A stretch of DNA of 64,000 nt from Aquimarina agarilytica ZC1 (lineage in GTDB: Bacteria; Bacteroidota; Bacteroidia; Flavobacteriales; Flavobacteriaceae), in assembly GCF_000255455.1 (NCBI RefSeq), contig NZ_JH621251.1, positions 1 to 64,000 on the forward strand, read 5' to 3'. The notes below the pieces were generated by a model that searched no databases, was not told the DNA's origin, and saw only the letters and a program-made list of their open reading frames with translations. Shown piece by piece: positions 56,446 through 64,000 of this stretch. Positions within the stretch are counted from its first letter, which is position 1; every line of letters begins with the position of its first letter. A program made the position numbers and the translations under genes.

Positions 56446-57852
56446 TTACACATGCAAGGCTCTATCTTCAGTAGCTGCCAAAGCTGCTTCTTTAATAGCC
56501 TCTGTAAATGTAGGGTGCGCATGACTCATTCGTGCTACATCTTCGGCACTTGCTCTAAATTCCATAGCTGTTACGGCTTCGGCAATTAAATCAGCACAAC
56601 GTGCACCTACCATATGTACTCCTAAAATTTCATCGGTTGTTTTATCAGCTAAAATCTTCACAAAACCATCTAAATCATTACTTGCTCTAGCTCTACCCAA
56701 AGCTCTAAATGGAAATTGACCAGATTTATATGCAATACCTGCTTCCTTTAATTGCTCTTCTGTTTTCCCAACAGCTGCAACTTCTGGCCATGTGTATACT
56801 ACACCCGGTATTAAATTGTAATCAATATGCGGTTTTTGTCCTGCTAAAACTTCTGCTACTAGTACACCTTCTTCTTCCGCTTTGTGTGCTAGCATAGCTC
56901 CTTTAACCACATCACCGATCGCATATATGTTTGACACATTAGTTTGCAAATGACCATTAGTTTCTATTTGTCCCTTTTCGGTTGTTTTAACACCAATACC
57001 TTCTAGATTTAAGCCTTTAGTATATGGACTCCTTCCTACAGAAACTAAACAATAATCTGCATTAAAAGTTACTGTTTGTTCTTTTTTATCTGTAGCAGTA
57101 ATCACTACTTCATCACCTGTATTCTCAACATTTTTAACACAATGCTTTAAATAGAATTTAACGCCTTGCTTTTTCATCGCCTTCATTAATTCTTTTGATA
57201 ATGCCGCATCCATAGTAGGTATAATGCGATCTGCATATTCTACCACAGATACCTGCGCTCCTAAACGACGATAAACTTGACCAAGTTCCAACCCTATAAC
57301 TCCACCACCTATAATTAGTAAATGCTTTGGAATTTCTTTCAGCTTCAAGGCTTCGGTTGATGTTATAATTCTTGTTTTATCAATTGATGCAAATGATAAT
57401 TCTGAAGGCTTTGAACCTGTTGCAATAATTGTATTTTTAGCTTCAATTTCAATGGTCTCCCCTTCTGCAGTAGCGATATTAATATGAGTAGCATCCTTAA
57501 AACTACCTGTTCCTTGAAATACTTCAATTTTATTTTTCTTCATTAAAAACTCTACACCAGCACATGTTTGATCCACTACAGTTTGCTTACGCGCTATCAT
57601 TTTTTCAAGATTCGCTTTAATTTCACCCGAAACCTCGATACCATGTCCTTCAAAATGTTTTGTAGCATGTTCATAGTGATGTGACGAATCTAACAATGCT
57701 TTACTTGGAATACATCCCACATTTAAACAGGTACCTCCAAGTGTACTGTATTTTTCAATAATAGCTGTTTTCATCCCCAATTGTGCGCAACGAATAGCAG
57801 CAACATATCCTCCAGGGCCTGAACCTATAACAGCAACATCAAATGAACTCAT
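56446..57852 (-). CDS. lpdA: Dihydrolipoyl dehydrogenase (E3)
   Basis: 468 aa, standard length. FAD motif G-S-G-P-G-G (10-15), redox-active disulfide G-G-T-C-L-N-V-G-C (Cys42, Cys47), NAD motif G-G-G-V-I-G-L-E (~181), second FAD site Y-A-I-G-D-V (~312), and the C-terminal His-Glu pair in H-A-H-P-T-F-T-E. It reoxidises lipoyl groups of pyruvate and 2-oxoglutarate dehydrogenase complexes. No E1/E2 genes adjoin; monocistronic. Confidence 0.97.
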   Translation of the reverse strand: MSSFDVAVIGSGPGGYVAAIRCAQLGMKTAIIEKYSTLGGTCLNVGCIPSKALLDSSHHYEHATKHFEGHGIEVSGEIKANLEKMIARKQTVVDQTCAGVEFLMKKNKIEVFQGTGSFKDATHINIATAEGETIEIEAKNTIIATGSKPSELSFASIDKTRIITSTEALKLKEIPKHLLIIGGGVIGLELGQVYRRLGAQVSVVEYADRIIPTMDAALSKELMKAMKKQGVKFYLKHCVKNVENTGDEVVITATDKKEQTVTFNADYCLVSVGRSPYTKGLNLEGIGVKTTEKGQIETNGHLQTNVSNIYAIGDVVKGAMLAHKAEEEGVLVAEVLAGQKPHIDYNLIPGVVYTWPEVAAVGKTEEQLKEAGIAYKSGQFPFRALGRARASNDLDGFVKILADKTTDEILGVHMVGARCADLIAEAVTAMEFRASAEDVARMSHAHPTFTEAIKEAALAATEDRALHV

Positions 57853-58070
57853 AATATATATTTTTTGGTAATAGTCGTTTTAAATTACAATTATAACAAC
57901 TTATTTTAGTTTATTAATTACTCTGGCAAATGTACAAATGTTTTGTTTTGTTAGCATCAAAATTGACCGTCTTAATTACGTATAAATACGTAGTTATTCC
58001 ATCAAACAAATAAACTTTACTTTAGCTTTTGCCAAAATATCCTATTTTTACCAAAAACGTATTTTAATAC

Positions 58071-59642
58071 ATGAAGTATTTTCATTTTATAATTGCCTTT
58101 GTTTGCATTCTGCTATGGAGTAGTTGCCGTAAAGATTTTGACACCGATATTGTAGCCCCTGGAGGTATTGAATTTTCAAGTGATACCATTTTTATGGATA
58201 CGCTATTTTCCAGAATTCAATCAAGTACACAAACTTTAAAAGTATATAACAGGTCGGATAATGATATCACCATTCCGATGATTTCATTGGAACGAGGAAC
58301 AACTTCAAAGTACACCCTAAGTGTTGATGGCCTACCTTTAATAGGGAGCCCTCAAACCTCCGAATCTGGTAAAATATTTAAAGACATCGATATTTTAGCT
58401 AAGGATAGTATTTTTATTTTTATCGAAACTACTATTGATGCGACTGCTGATCCGCTTGTAGACTCTTTTTATAATGATAAAATCACATTCTCAAATCAAG
58501 AAAAAGATGTCGATCTAGTAACCTTGGTTAAAGATGCTACTTTTATTTTTAAAGAAACTACTGAAACTGGACGTGAATTTGAAACGCGACAACGAGATGA
58601 TCAAGGTGATTTTATAAAACTAAAAGCGTTTAATTTAACCGATGATGAATTAACCATGACCAATGAAAAGGCCTATGTAATTTATGGAAATGCAGTTGTG
58701 CCTACCGGGAAAACCCTAAACGTTGAAGCTGGAGCTCGCTTACATTTCCATGAAGATTCGGGGCTGATTATTGAAGAAGGTGCGAGCGTAAACATTAATG
58801 GTACCGAAAGCCCTACTGATGAACCTTTAAAAAATCAAGTCTTTATTGAAGGTGATCGTATAGCTGAAGATTTTGATGACTTACCAGGACAGTGGGGATT
58901 TATATGGTTTCGTAAAGGCTCCATAAACAATAGTATTACTAATACTACTATAAAAAATGCTACGCTTGGTATTTTAATTGATGGTAATGGAGATGAAATT
59001 ACACCTAGCTTAACTTTAGAAAATGTACAAATTTACAACTCGCAAGCTGCCGGCATACAAGCAAACGCCACAAATATTTCGGGGAATAATGTTGTTATTA
59101 ACCAAAGTGGACAAGCTAGCCTAAATATTGAAGAAGGAGGAACTTATAATTTTATTCATTCCACCATTACAAATTATTTTAATTTTGGTTTACGCTCCCA
59201 ACCTGCTTTAAATATTAGTAATCGACCAAACAAAGAAAATACTATTGCCGATTCTAATTTAGAAGCAGCAAACTTTACCAACTGTATCATTACAGGTAGT
59301 AATAGAGTGGAACTCAATTTATCCAATAGTGATGAAGCTGACTTTAACTTTGAATTTAAAAACTGCCTTATTGACTTTAATGATCAAACGCTAGCGCAAA
59401 GTTCTCCGGAATACAACTTTGATAACACTGATTTTTATACTGAATGTATTTTTAATGAAAAGCCTGAGTTTAAAAACACCAAATTAAACTTTATGCAAAT
59501 TAGTGAAGAATCTGCCGCTAATGGAAAAGGAACAATTCTTGCTGGAAAAGACATTACTGGTACCGAAAGAAATACTACCGCTCCAGACATAGGAGCTTAC
59601 GAAAGTATTGTTTTTGAAAAAGAAGAAGATAAAGAAAAATAA
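58071..59642 (+). CDS. Lipoprotein with right-handed beta-helix fold
   Basis: 523 aa with a lipobox (W-S-S-C-R, Cys19). An N-terminal Ig-like region (~25-160) precedes a right-handed parallel beta-helix (~195-480) with rung signatures V-E-A-G-A-R-L-H-F, L-I-I-E-E-G-A-S-V-N-I-N-G, N-T-T-I-K-N-A-T-L-G-I-L-I and E-N-V-Q-I-Y-N-S. The tail D-I-G-A-Y-E is the typical closing of Bacteroidota beta-helix lipoproteins. The fold suits polysaccharide binding or lyase activity, but no catalytic set is apparent. It is 9 bp upstream of the next gene. Confidence 0.85.
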   Translation: MKYFHFIIAFVCILLWSSCRKDFDTDIVAPGGIEFSSDTIFMDTLFSRIQSSTQTLKVYNRSDNDITIPMISLERGTTSKYTLSVDGLPLIGSPQTSESGKIFKDIDILAKDSIFIFIETTIDATADPLVDSFYNDKITFSNQEKDVDLVTLVKDATFIFKETTETGREFETRQRDDQGDFIKLKAFNLTDDELTMTNEKAYVIYGNAVVPTGKTLNVEAGARLHFHEDSGLIIEEGASVNINGTESPTDEPLKNQVFIEGDRIAEDFDDLPGQWGFIWFRKGSINNSITNTTIKNATLGILIDGNGDEITPSLTLENVQIYNSQAAGIQANATNISGNNVVINQSGQASLNIEEGGTYNFIHSTITNYFNFGLRSQPALNISNRPNKENTIADSNLEAANFTNCIITGSNRVELNLSNSDEADFNFEFKNCLIDFNDQTLAQSSPEYNFDNTDFYTECIFNEKPEFKNTKLNFMQISEESAANGKGTILAGKDITGTERNTTAPDIGAYESIVFEKEEDKEK

Positions 59643-59651
59643 CCCAAAAAA

Positions 59652-60365
59652 ATGCAAGAGAACACCCCTAAAAAAAATGATAATGGATTAAACAATCTAA
59701 TTATCAATATCATATTACCTGCTCTTATATTAATGAAAGGTGCTAAATGGACCACTAAACTTGGTCTTGAACTTACATCGCTTCATATCTTACTCATAGC
59801 CTTAGCGCTACCGCTAGGTTACGGCTTGTATGACTTAATTATTAAAAAGGAAAAGAATTTTATTTCGGTTTTGGGTTTTGTGAGTATCCTTTTAACTGGG
59901 ATTGTAGGTGTATTTGAACTTCCTACTGAATTTATTGCTATTAAGGAAGCCGCTATTCCTTTTATTATTGGATGTGTGCTTTTAATTTCAAATTACACCT
60001 CATACCCTTTGGCTCCCAAGTTTTTATATAATGATGATATATTTGATAAAAAAACTATTAATGAACACTTAAATGACAATGAAGAGTTGATTTTAAAGAA
60101 AAACATTAAAAAGGCTTCTTTTTATCTTTTCCTTTCTTTTATCCTATCTGCCATATTAAATTATGTGGTTGCTAAATACTTTGTCACTAGTCCAGCTGGT
60201 ACAGAAGCCTTTAATAATGAAATGGGAAAAATGAGTTTATATAGTTATCCTATTATTGTAGTACCTTCAATGCTTATAATGATTGCTATTATTAGATATA
60301 TTTACATGAGTATTAAAAAGCTTACAGGATTAAGTAGCGATGATATTTTTATGTTTAAAAGCTAG
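59652..60365 (+). CDS. VC0807-like integral membrane protein
   Basis: 237 aa with about six membrane helices (near 10-27, 35-55, 65-85, 93-112, 150-170, 195-220). The block G-I-V-G-V-F-E-L-P-T-E-F-I-A-I-K-E-A-A-I-P-F resembles the VC0807 family of uncharacterised membrane proteins. Translationally linked to the beta-helix lipoprotein (9-bp gap), but no functional link is known. Confidence 0.65.
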   Translation: MQENTPKKNDNGLNNLIINIILPALILMKGAKWTTKLGLELTSLHILLIALALPLGYGLYDLIIKKEKNFISVLGFVSILLTGIVGVFELPTEFIAIKEAAIPFIIGCVLLISNYTSYPLAPKFLYNDDIFDKKTINEHLNDNEELILKKNIKKASFYLFLSFILSAILNYVVAKYFVTSPAGTEAFNNEMGKMSLYSYPIIVVPSMLIMIAIIRYIYMSIKKLTGLSSDDIFMFKS

Positions 60366-60480
60366 ATTAAACTCCTATATTTATTTTGGTATAATTTATG
60401 CTTTGATATTATTTTATATGAACACCTAATACTATTAATAGCAGCGCATATTATTTTTATTAGTATTTTTAATAAATCGT

Positions 60481-60656
60481 TTAACCCGCATTATGCATTA
60501 AAACTTCGTTATGAATATTGAAAGCTTAATAAAATAAAGCATTTTATTGATTTCAGCATAGCATTGCTATGGTTAAATCAAAAAATGCAGTGAAACGTTT
60601 GATTTTGCAGAGATTTCGATATGAAATAGATTTTTTAATGCATAATTTGGGTTTAA
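60481..60656. mobile_element. MITE-like hairpin element bounded by TTAA
   Basis: The outer arms CCCGCATTATGCATTAAAA (60485-60503) and TTTTAATGCATAATTTGGG (60634-60652) are inverted repeats matching at 17 of 19 positions, and TTAA lies directly outside each. An inner inverted repeat (GCATTTT..TTGATTT / AAATCAA..AAATGC, around CATAGCA-T-TGCTATG at 60557-60571) makes most of the element a large hairpin. No ORF. It lacks a transposase, so it would need one in trans. Confidence 0.65.
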
Positions 60657-60680
60657 GTCCCAAACCTTAATATAATTAGT

Positions 60681-61046
60681 ATGAAAAATTTATTATTATT
60701 TGTAGCCTTTACTGTCTTAGGTGCTTCATCAATAGTTGCACAAACAACCACTCCTAAAAAGGCTGACAAATCGCATAGTGCTACTCCTGAAGCTGTTTCA
60801 TACACTGAAACAGATTTTGAGGAAATGAAAAGTAATTATTTAAAAAATCCAATTTTTGTTGAAACCATCAATAAAAGGGTTGAAAAAAAAGAAAAAAGTG
60901 CTTCAATTTTAAAGGAAATGCTAACTATGAATTTTGAGCAAGCCAAAGCAAAATTTGGATTGAAAGAGGTTACCTCTGCTATATTCGCTTATCAATATTC
61001 TAAAAAATCTTTAGAAATTAAGAATAATGATATACATGTTGAATAA
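60681..61046 (+). CDS. Small secreted protein of unknown function
   Basis: 121 aa with a signal peptide ending near S-I-V-A-Q. The mature ~100 aa are helical and Lys/Glu-rich with no Cys. No family recognised. Ends in a good terminator. Confidence 0.65.
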   Translation: MKNLLLFVAFTVLGASSIVAQTTTPKKADKSHSATPEAVSYTETDFEEMKSNYLKNPIFVETINKRVEKKEKSASILKEMLTMNFEQAKAKFGLKEVTSAIFAYQYSKKSLEIKNNDIHVE

Positions 61047-61072
61047 CGTGATTTATAAATATTAAATACTAC

Positions 61073-61105
61073 AAAAAATCCACTGTTTTTAATAGTGGAT
61101 TTTTT
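61073..61105 (+). terminator. Terminator after small secreted protein gene
   Basis: 12-bp stem AAAAAATCCACT/AGTGGATTTTTT with T-run. Confidence 0.88.
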
Positions 61106-61167
61106 TATGGTATCTCTTTTCAATACACATTACATTACTACATTACTGTACAATATGTATAAGTTAA

Positions 61168-62541
61168 TTATTTGCTTACAATAGATAACAACCCATCAAA
61201 ATCAACAGTTTCTTGAGCTCCTGTTAGCATGTTTTTCAATGTATACTGGTTACTTTCCACTTCATTATCTCCTGCTAAAATCACAAATGGGAATGCTCTT
61301 TTATTGGCATAGTTCATTTGTTTTTTCATTTTAGCAGCATCTGGATATAATTCAGCAGAAATGCCATGTGCTCTCAATTTTTGTATTGTTTGGTAACCAT
61401 ATAAAGCTTCGGAATTTCCAAAATTTATAAAAAATACTTTCGTTGTTTCCGAAACCTCTACAGGGAATAGATTCAATTCCTCTAACACTAAATAAATGCG
61501 ATCCAATCCAAATGAAATACCTACTCCACTCACATTTTTTAATCCAAAAATTCCTGTCAAATCATCATAGCGACCACCACCACCAATGGATCCCATAGCT
61601 ACACCCTCTGGTGCTGCTACTTCAAAAATAGCTCCGGTATAATAATTTAAACCACGTGCTAAAGTAACATCCAAGTCTAAACTGGCTGTTTTTAACCCAA
61701 GTGCTTCAATAGTTTCAATGATAAAAGCTAACTCTTCTACTCCTTTTAATCCTTCCTCCGAAGTATTAAGTAATTCTTTTAATTGTGTTAGCTTTTCAGT
61801 AAAACTTCCTGAAAAGGAAAACAATGGCGCTACTTTTTCTAAAGCTTGTTCCGAAATTCCTTTAGCTAACATTTCTTTACGTACTCCATCTTCTCCAATT
61901 TTATCCAACTTATCTAAAGCTACAGTAAAATCAATCAGCTTGTCTTTAGCCCCAATTACCTCTGCAATCCCCGAAAGTATTTTTCGGTTATTCATTTTTA
62001 TGGTTACCCCGTTTAAACCTAAATCAGTAAATACAGCATCATACAATTGAATAAATTCTACCTCTTGCCAAAGCGAAGCACTCCCAACTACATCTGCATC
62101 ACATTGGAAAAACTCTCTAAATCGACCTTTTTGAGGGCGATCTGCTCTCCAAACGGGTTGTATTTGAAAACGCTTGAACGGAAATTCAATGTCATTTTGG
62201 TGTTGTACCACATAACGCGCAAAAGGTACTGTTAAATCATAGCGCAAAGCTTTTTCAGAAATTTGAAAAATTAATTTCTGACTTTCCTTATTTGCCAACA
62301 CCTCTTCATTTGCCTTTTTTAAATAATCACCACTATTCAAAATTTTAAAAATCAAACGATCTCCTTCTTCACCATATTTACCCATAAGGGTACTACTATT
62401 TTCAAAACTTGGTGTTTCTATTGGATTAAAACCAAAGTTTTTAAAATGTGAACGAACCGTATTCATAATATAAGTTCGTTTTGCCACCTCAGCTGGTGAA
62501 AAATCTCGTGTCCCTTTTGGTAATGAAGGTTTTTGTGCCAT
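61168..62541 (-). CDS. hisS: Histidyl-tRNA synthetase
   Basis: 457 aa class II synthetase. N-terminal P-K-G-T-R-D-F; motif 2 region [29 protein letters not shown]; HisA-type motif [14 protein letters not shown]; and motif 3 region [12 protein letters not shown] and [10 protein letters not shown]. The C-terminal anticodon-binding domain (~365-457) is complete. Charges tRNA-His. Monocistronic. Confidence 0.97.
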   Translation of the reverse strand: MAQKPSLPKGTRDFSPAEVAKRTYIMNTVRSHFKNFGFNPIETPSFENSSTLMGKYGEEGDRLIFKILNSGDYLKKANEEVLANKESQKLIFQISEKALRYDLTVPFARYVVQHQNDIEFPFKRFQIQPVWRADRPQKGRFREFFQCDADVVGSASLWQEVEFIQLYDAVFTDLGLNGVTIKMNNRKILSGIAEVIGAKDKLIDFTVALDKLDKIGEDGVRKEMLAKGISEQALEKVAPLFSFSGSFTEKLTQLKELLNTSEEGLKGVEELAFIIETIEALGLKTASLDLDVTLARGLNYYTGAIFEVAAPEGVAMGSIGGGGRYDDLTGIFGLKNVSGVGISFGLDRIYLVLEELNLFPVEVSETTKVFFINFGNSEALYGYQTIQKLRAHGISAELYPDAAKMKKQMNYANKRAFPFVILAGDNEVESNQYTLKNMLTGAQETVDFDGLLSIVSK

Positions 62542-62606
62542 AACTTAAATTGTAGCCGCAAATATCTATATTAATTATGAATTTGCCTCATTGACGCATT
62601 TATTTA

Positions 62607-62639
62607 TTGCCTCATTATTCATTCGACTGCTTATATTTG
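62607..62639 (+). promoter_or_regulatory. Promoter of LOG-family gene
   Basis: TTG at 62607-62609, 22-bp spacer, TATATTTG at 62632-62639; leader of about 15-20 nt. Confidence 0.7.
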
Positions 62640-62659
62640 TAAACTATTACAATTAATAT

Positions 62660-63775
62660 ATGAACTACACCGAAATAGAATCTCAGGAAGCCTTACAACA
62701 ACTATTAATTACAAAAAATCAAATTTCGAAATATGCCTTTCAAAATCTTGACTTTAACAGTATTACTTCTGCCTTGAGCGATATTACGTTTACCGATTGT
62801 ATTTTTTTAGGATGTATACTTCCAAATAGTCTAGTGTGTGATTTATATACCGAAAATTATTTATTCCCTAATTTAAACATGCCCTTTAACAATTACGTGA
62901 ATGGCTTGTATACAAAAGAAACTTTGTATAATAATTATATTTTAAATCAACCCGAAAGCTATAAAAACACACAAGATGCTATAGTCTATGAACATTTTTT
63001 AAAAACGGGTAAAGAAGCTAATGATATTAAAGAAACTTTGGGTCGACGTTTACATGATCATTCCATAACAGATGCGCTTTACGGTTTTTTGGATGACTAT
63101 CCTGATGATAAAAAAGTGGCCATTATGGGAGGCCATGGATTGTCACGTGCCGATCAAGGTTTTACAACCGTTGCACAATTAAGTAAAAAATTAACCGAAA
63201 AAGGTTACTTAATGCTTTCTGGTGGAGGTCCTGGTGCTATGGAAGCTACTCATGTTGGCGCATGGTTTGCTGGTAAAACAGATGCAGAACTAAATGATGC
63301 TATTGCTATTTTAGCGACAGCTCCAAGTTATAAGGATAAGCTTTGGCTTGACAAAAGTTTTGAGGTACTTGCCAAATACCCTACATCCGATTACGAAAGT
63401 GTAGGCATTCCAACTTGGCTTTATGGCCACGAACCACCCACGCCATTTGCTAGTAAAATTGCTAAGTATTTTGCCAATAGTGTACGCGAAGACGGTTTAC
63501 TTGCCATTGCTAAAGGAGGCATTGTATTTACACCAGGTAGTGCAGGTACTATTCAAGAAATTTTTCAAGATGCTACTCAAAATCATTATTTAAGTTTTGA
63601 AGTTTCTAGTCCTATGATCTTTTTGAATTCTGACTACTGGACAAAAGAACGCCCTGTTTACCCTTTAATTGAAAAATTAAATAACGAAGAAAAATACAGC
63701 AATCTATTACTATCGCTTTGTGACACTAAAGAACAAGTCATTGAACAATTGGATGCTTTTTCGATTCCTGAGTAA
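62660..63775 (+). CDS. LOG-family nucleotide-binding protein
   Basis: 371 aa. The Rossmann LOG domain (~150-360) contains A-I-M-G-G-H-G-L-S-R, the signature G-G-G-P-G-A-M-E-A at ~192, and the second motif P-G-S-A-G-T-I-Q-E (variant of PGGxGTxxE) at ~293. A ~130-aa N-terminal domain precedes it, longer than in plain cytokinin LOGs and closer to PpnN (YgdH)-type nucleosidases. PpnN cleaves nucleotide monophosphates and responds to (p)ppGpp; whether this protein does so is not shown. Confidence 0.85.
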   Translation: MNYTEIESQEALQQLLITKNQISKYAFQNLDFNSITSALSDITFTDCIFLGCILPNSLVCDLYTENYLFPNLNMPFNNYVNGLYTKETLYNNYILNQPESYKNTQDAIVYEHFLKTGKEANDIKETLGRRLHDHSITDALYGFLDDYPDDKKVAIMGGHGLSRADQGFTTVAQLSKKLTEKGYLMLSGGGPGAMEATHVGAWFAGKTDAELNDAIAILATAPSYKDKLWLDKSFEVLAKYPTSDYESVGIPTWLYGHEPPTPFASKIAKYFANSVREDGLLAIAKGGIVFTPGSAGTIQEIFQDATQNHYLSFEVSSPMIFLNSDYWTKERPVYPLIEKLNNEEKYSNLLLSLCDTKEQVIEQLDAFSIPE

Positions 63776-63817
63776 TCTTGTAAATAAAATTTGTGTAACT
63801 CTAGTCATCGAGAACAA

Positions 63818-64000
63818 TTAATAGCCTGTTTCCTTACGGTGTGTTACATAATTTTTAGTCACAAAATCAAAACCTGTTTTTAAAATTTGACCCATAGTTT
63901 CACATTTTCGGAACTTAGAATGGAAGGTAAAATTAAACAGATCCTCGCGTAATACTTTTATATTTTCTGGTGTTGAAATACTATCCTTTTCCATACATTC
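63818..64000 (-). CDS. Unidentified protein, 3' part (5' end off window)
   Basis: A minus-strand frame ends with TAA at 63818-63820 and stays open to the window edge (~60 codons). A methionine codon lies at 63992-63994, but the frame continues upstream. Residues include F-H-S-K-F-R-K-C-E-T-M and end R-K-E-T-G-Y. Not recognised. Confidence 0.45.
   Translation of the reverse strand, partial: ECMEKDSISTPENIKVLREDLFNFTFHSKFRKCETMGQILKTGFDFVTKNYVTHRKETGY

Overview
The window looks like part of a chromosome from a marine member of the Flavobacteriaceae (Bacteroidota). The DNA is AT-rich. Promoter -7 boxes of the Bacteroidota form TAnnTTTG precede several genes. Secreted proteins carry type IX secretion (T9SS) C-terminal domains of both the 'FPNP...' sorting type and the gliding-motility (CHU_C) type. 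The gene content also fits: agarase-like GH16, TPR histidine kinases, PspC/PadR, and ApbE. No species can be named from the sequence alone.

Layout. 1-7.5 kb is a block of large secreted or surface proteins: the 3' part of a collagen-like protein, a 219-aa secreted protein, a ~1,405-aa Calx-beta/beta-helix protein and a CHU_C protein. 7.5-9.6 kb holds three envelope hydrolase-type genes (M15 peptidase, CAP lipoprotein, M48 peptidase). 9.7-17.4 kb is mostly core genes: gpmI, a beta-barrel protein, map, a methyltransferase, a DUF885 lipoprotein, pirin and nitroreductase. 17.4-20.2 kb (minus strand) carries a dicarboxylate symporter, a small protein often labelled NqrF, and apbE. 20.5-26.5 kb (minus) carries two T9SS exoenzymes: a GH16 agarase/porphyranase-like enzyme with five near-identical 113-aa repeats and two CBM6 modules, and a trypsin-like protease. 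26.9-32.5 kb (minus) has an S9 peptidase, a TraB/GumN protein and an ABC transporter operon with a YtrA-type GntR regulator. An inverted repeat matching the published YtrA operator lies just upstream of that operon. 32.9-36.1 kb is a 1,034-aa secreted protein with a fascin-like beta-trefoil and three 423-bp repeats.

36-50 kb contains an ABC-F ATPase, a Lys/Glu-rich secreted coiled-coil protein, a PadR-PspC module with a likely operator, transaldolase, an SDR, the SRP RNA gene (minus strand, with its own promoter and terminator), a glutaminyl cyclase lipoprotein, an RGG-tailed DEAD-box helicase, lipB, a PNPOx-like protein and a TPR histidine kinase. 50-64 kb contains the partner LuxR-type response regulator, a TonB-like protein, a MoxR/VWA pair, a TM2 protein, lpdA, a beta-helix lipoprotein with a membrane protein, hisS, a LOG-family protein and the end of an unidentified minus-strand gene.

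Two non-coding inverted-repeat elements (about 36.15-36.36 kb and 60.48-60.66 kb) look like MITEs; the second is bounded by TTAA on both sides. I see no tRNA, no rRNA, no CRISPR array, no intact transposase and no recognisable anti-phage system. The most unusual content is the repeat-built secreted proteins, the two MITE-like elements and the two regulator/operator pairs.
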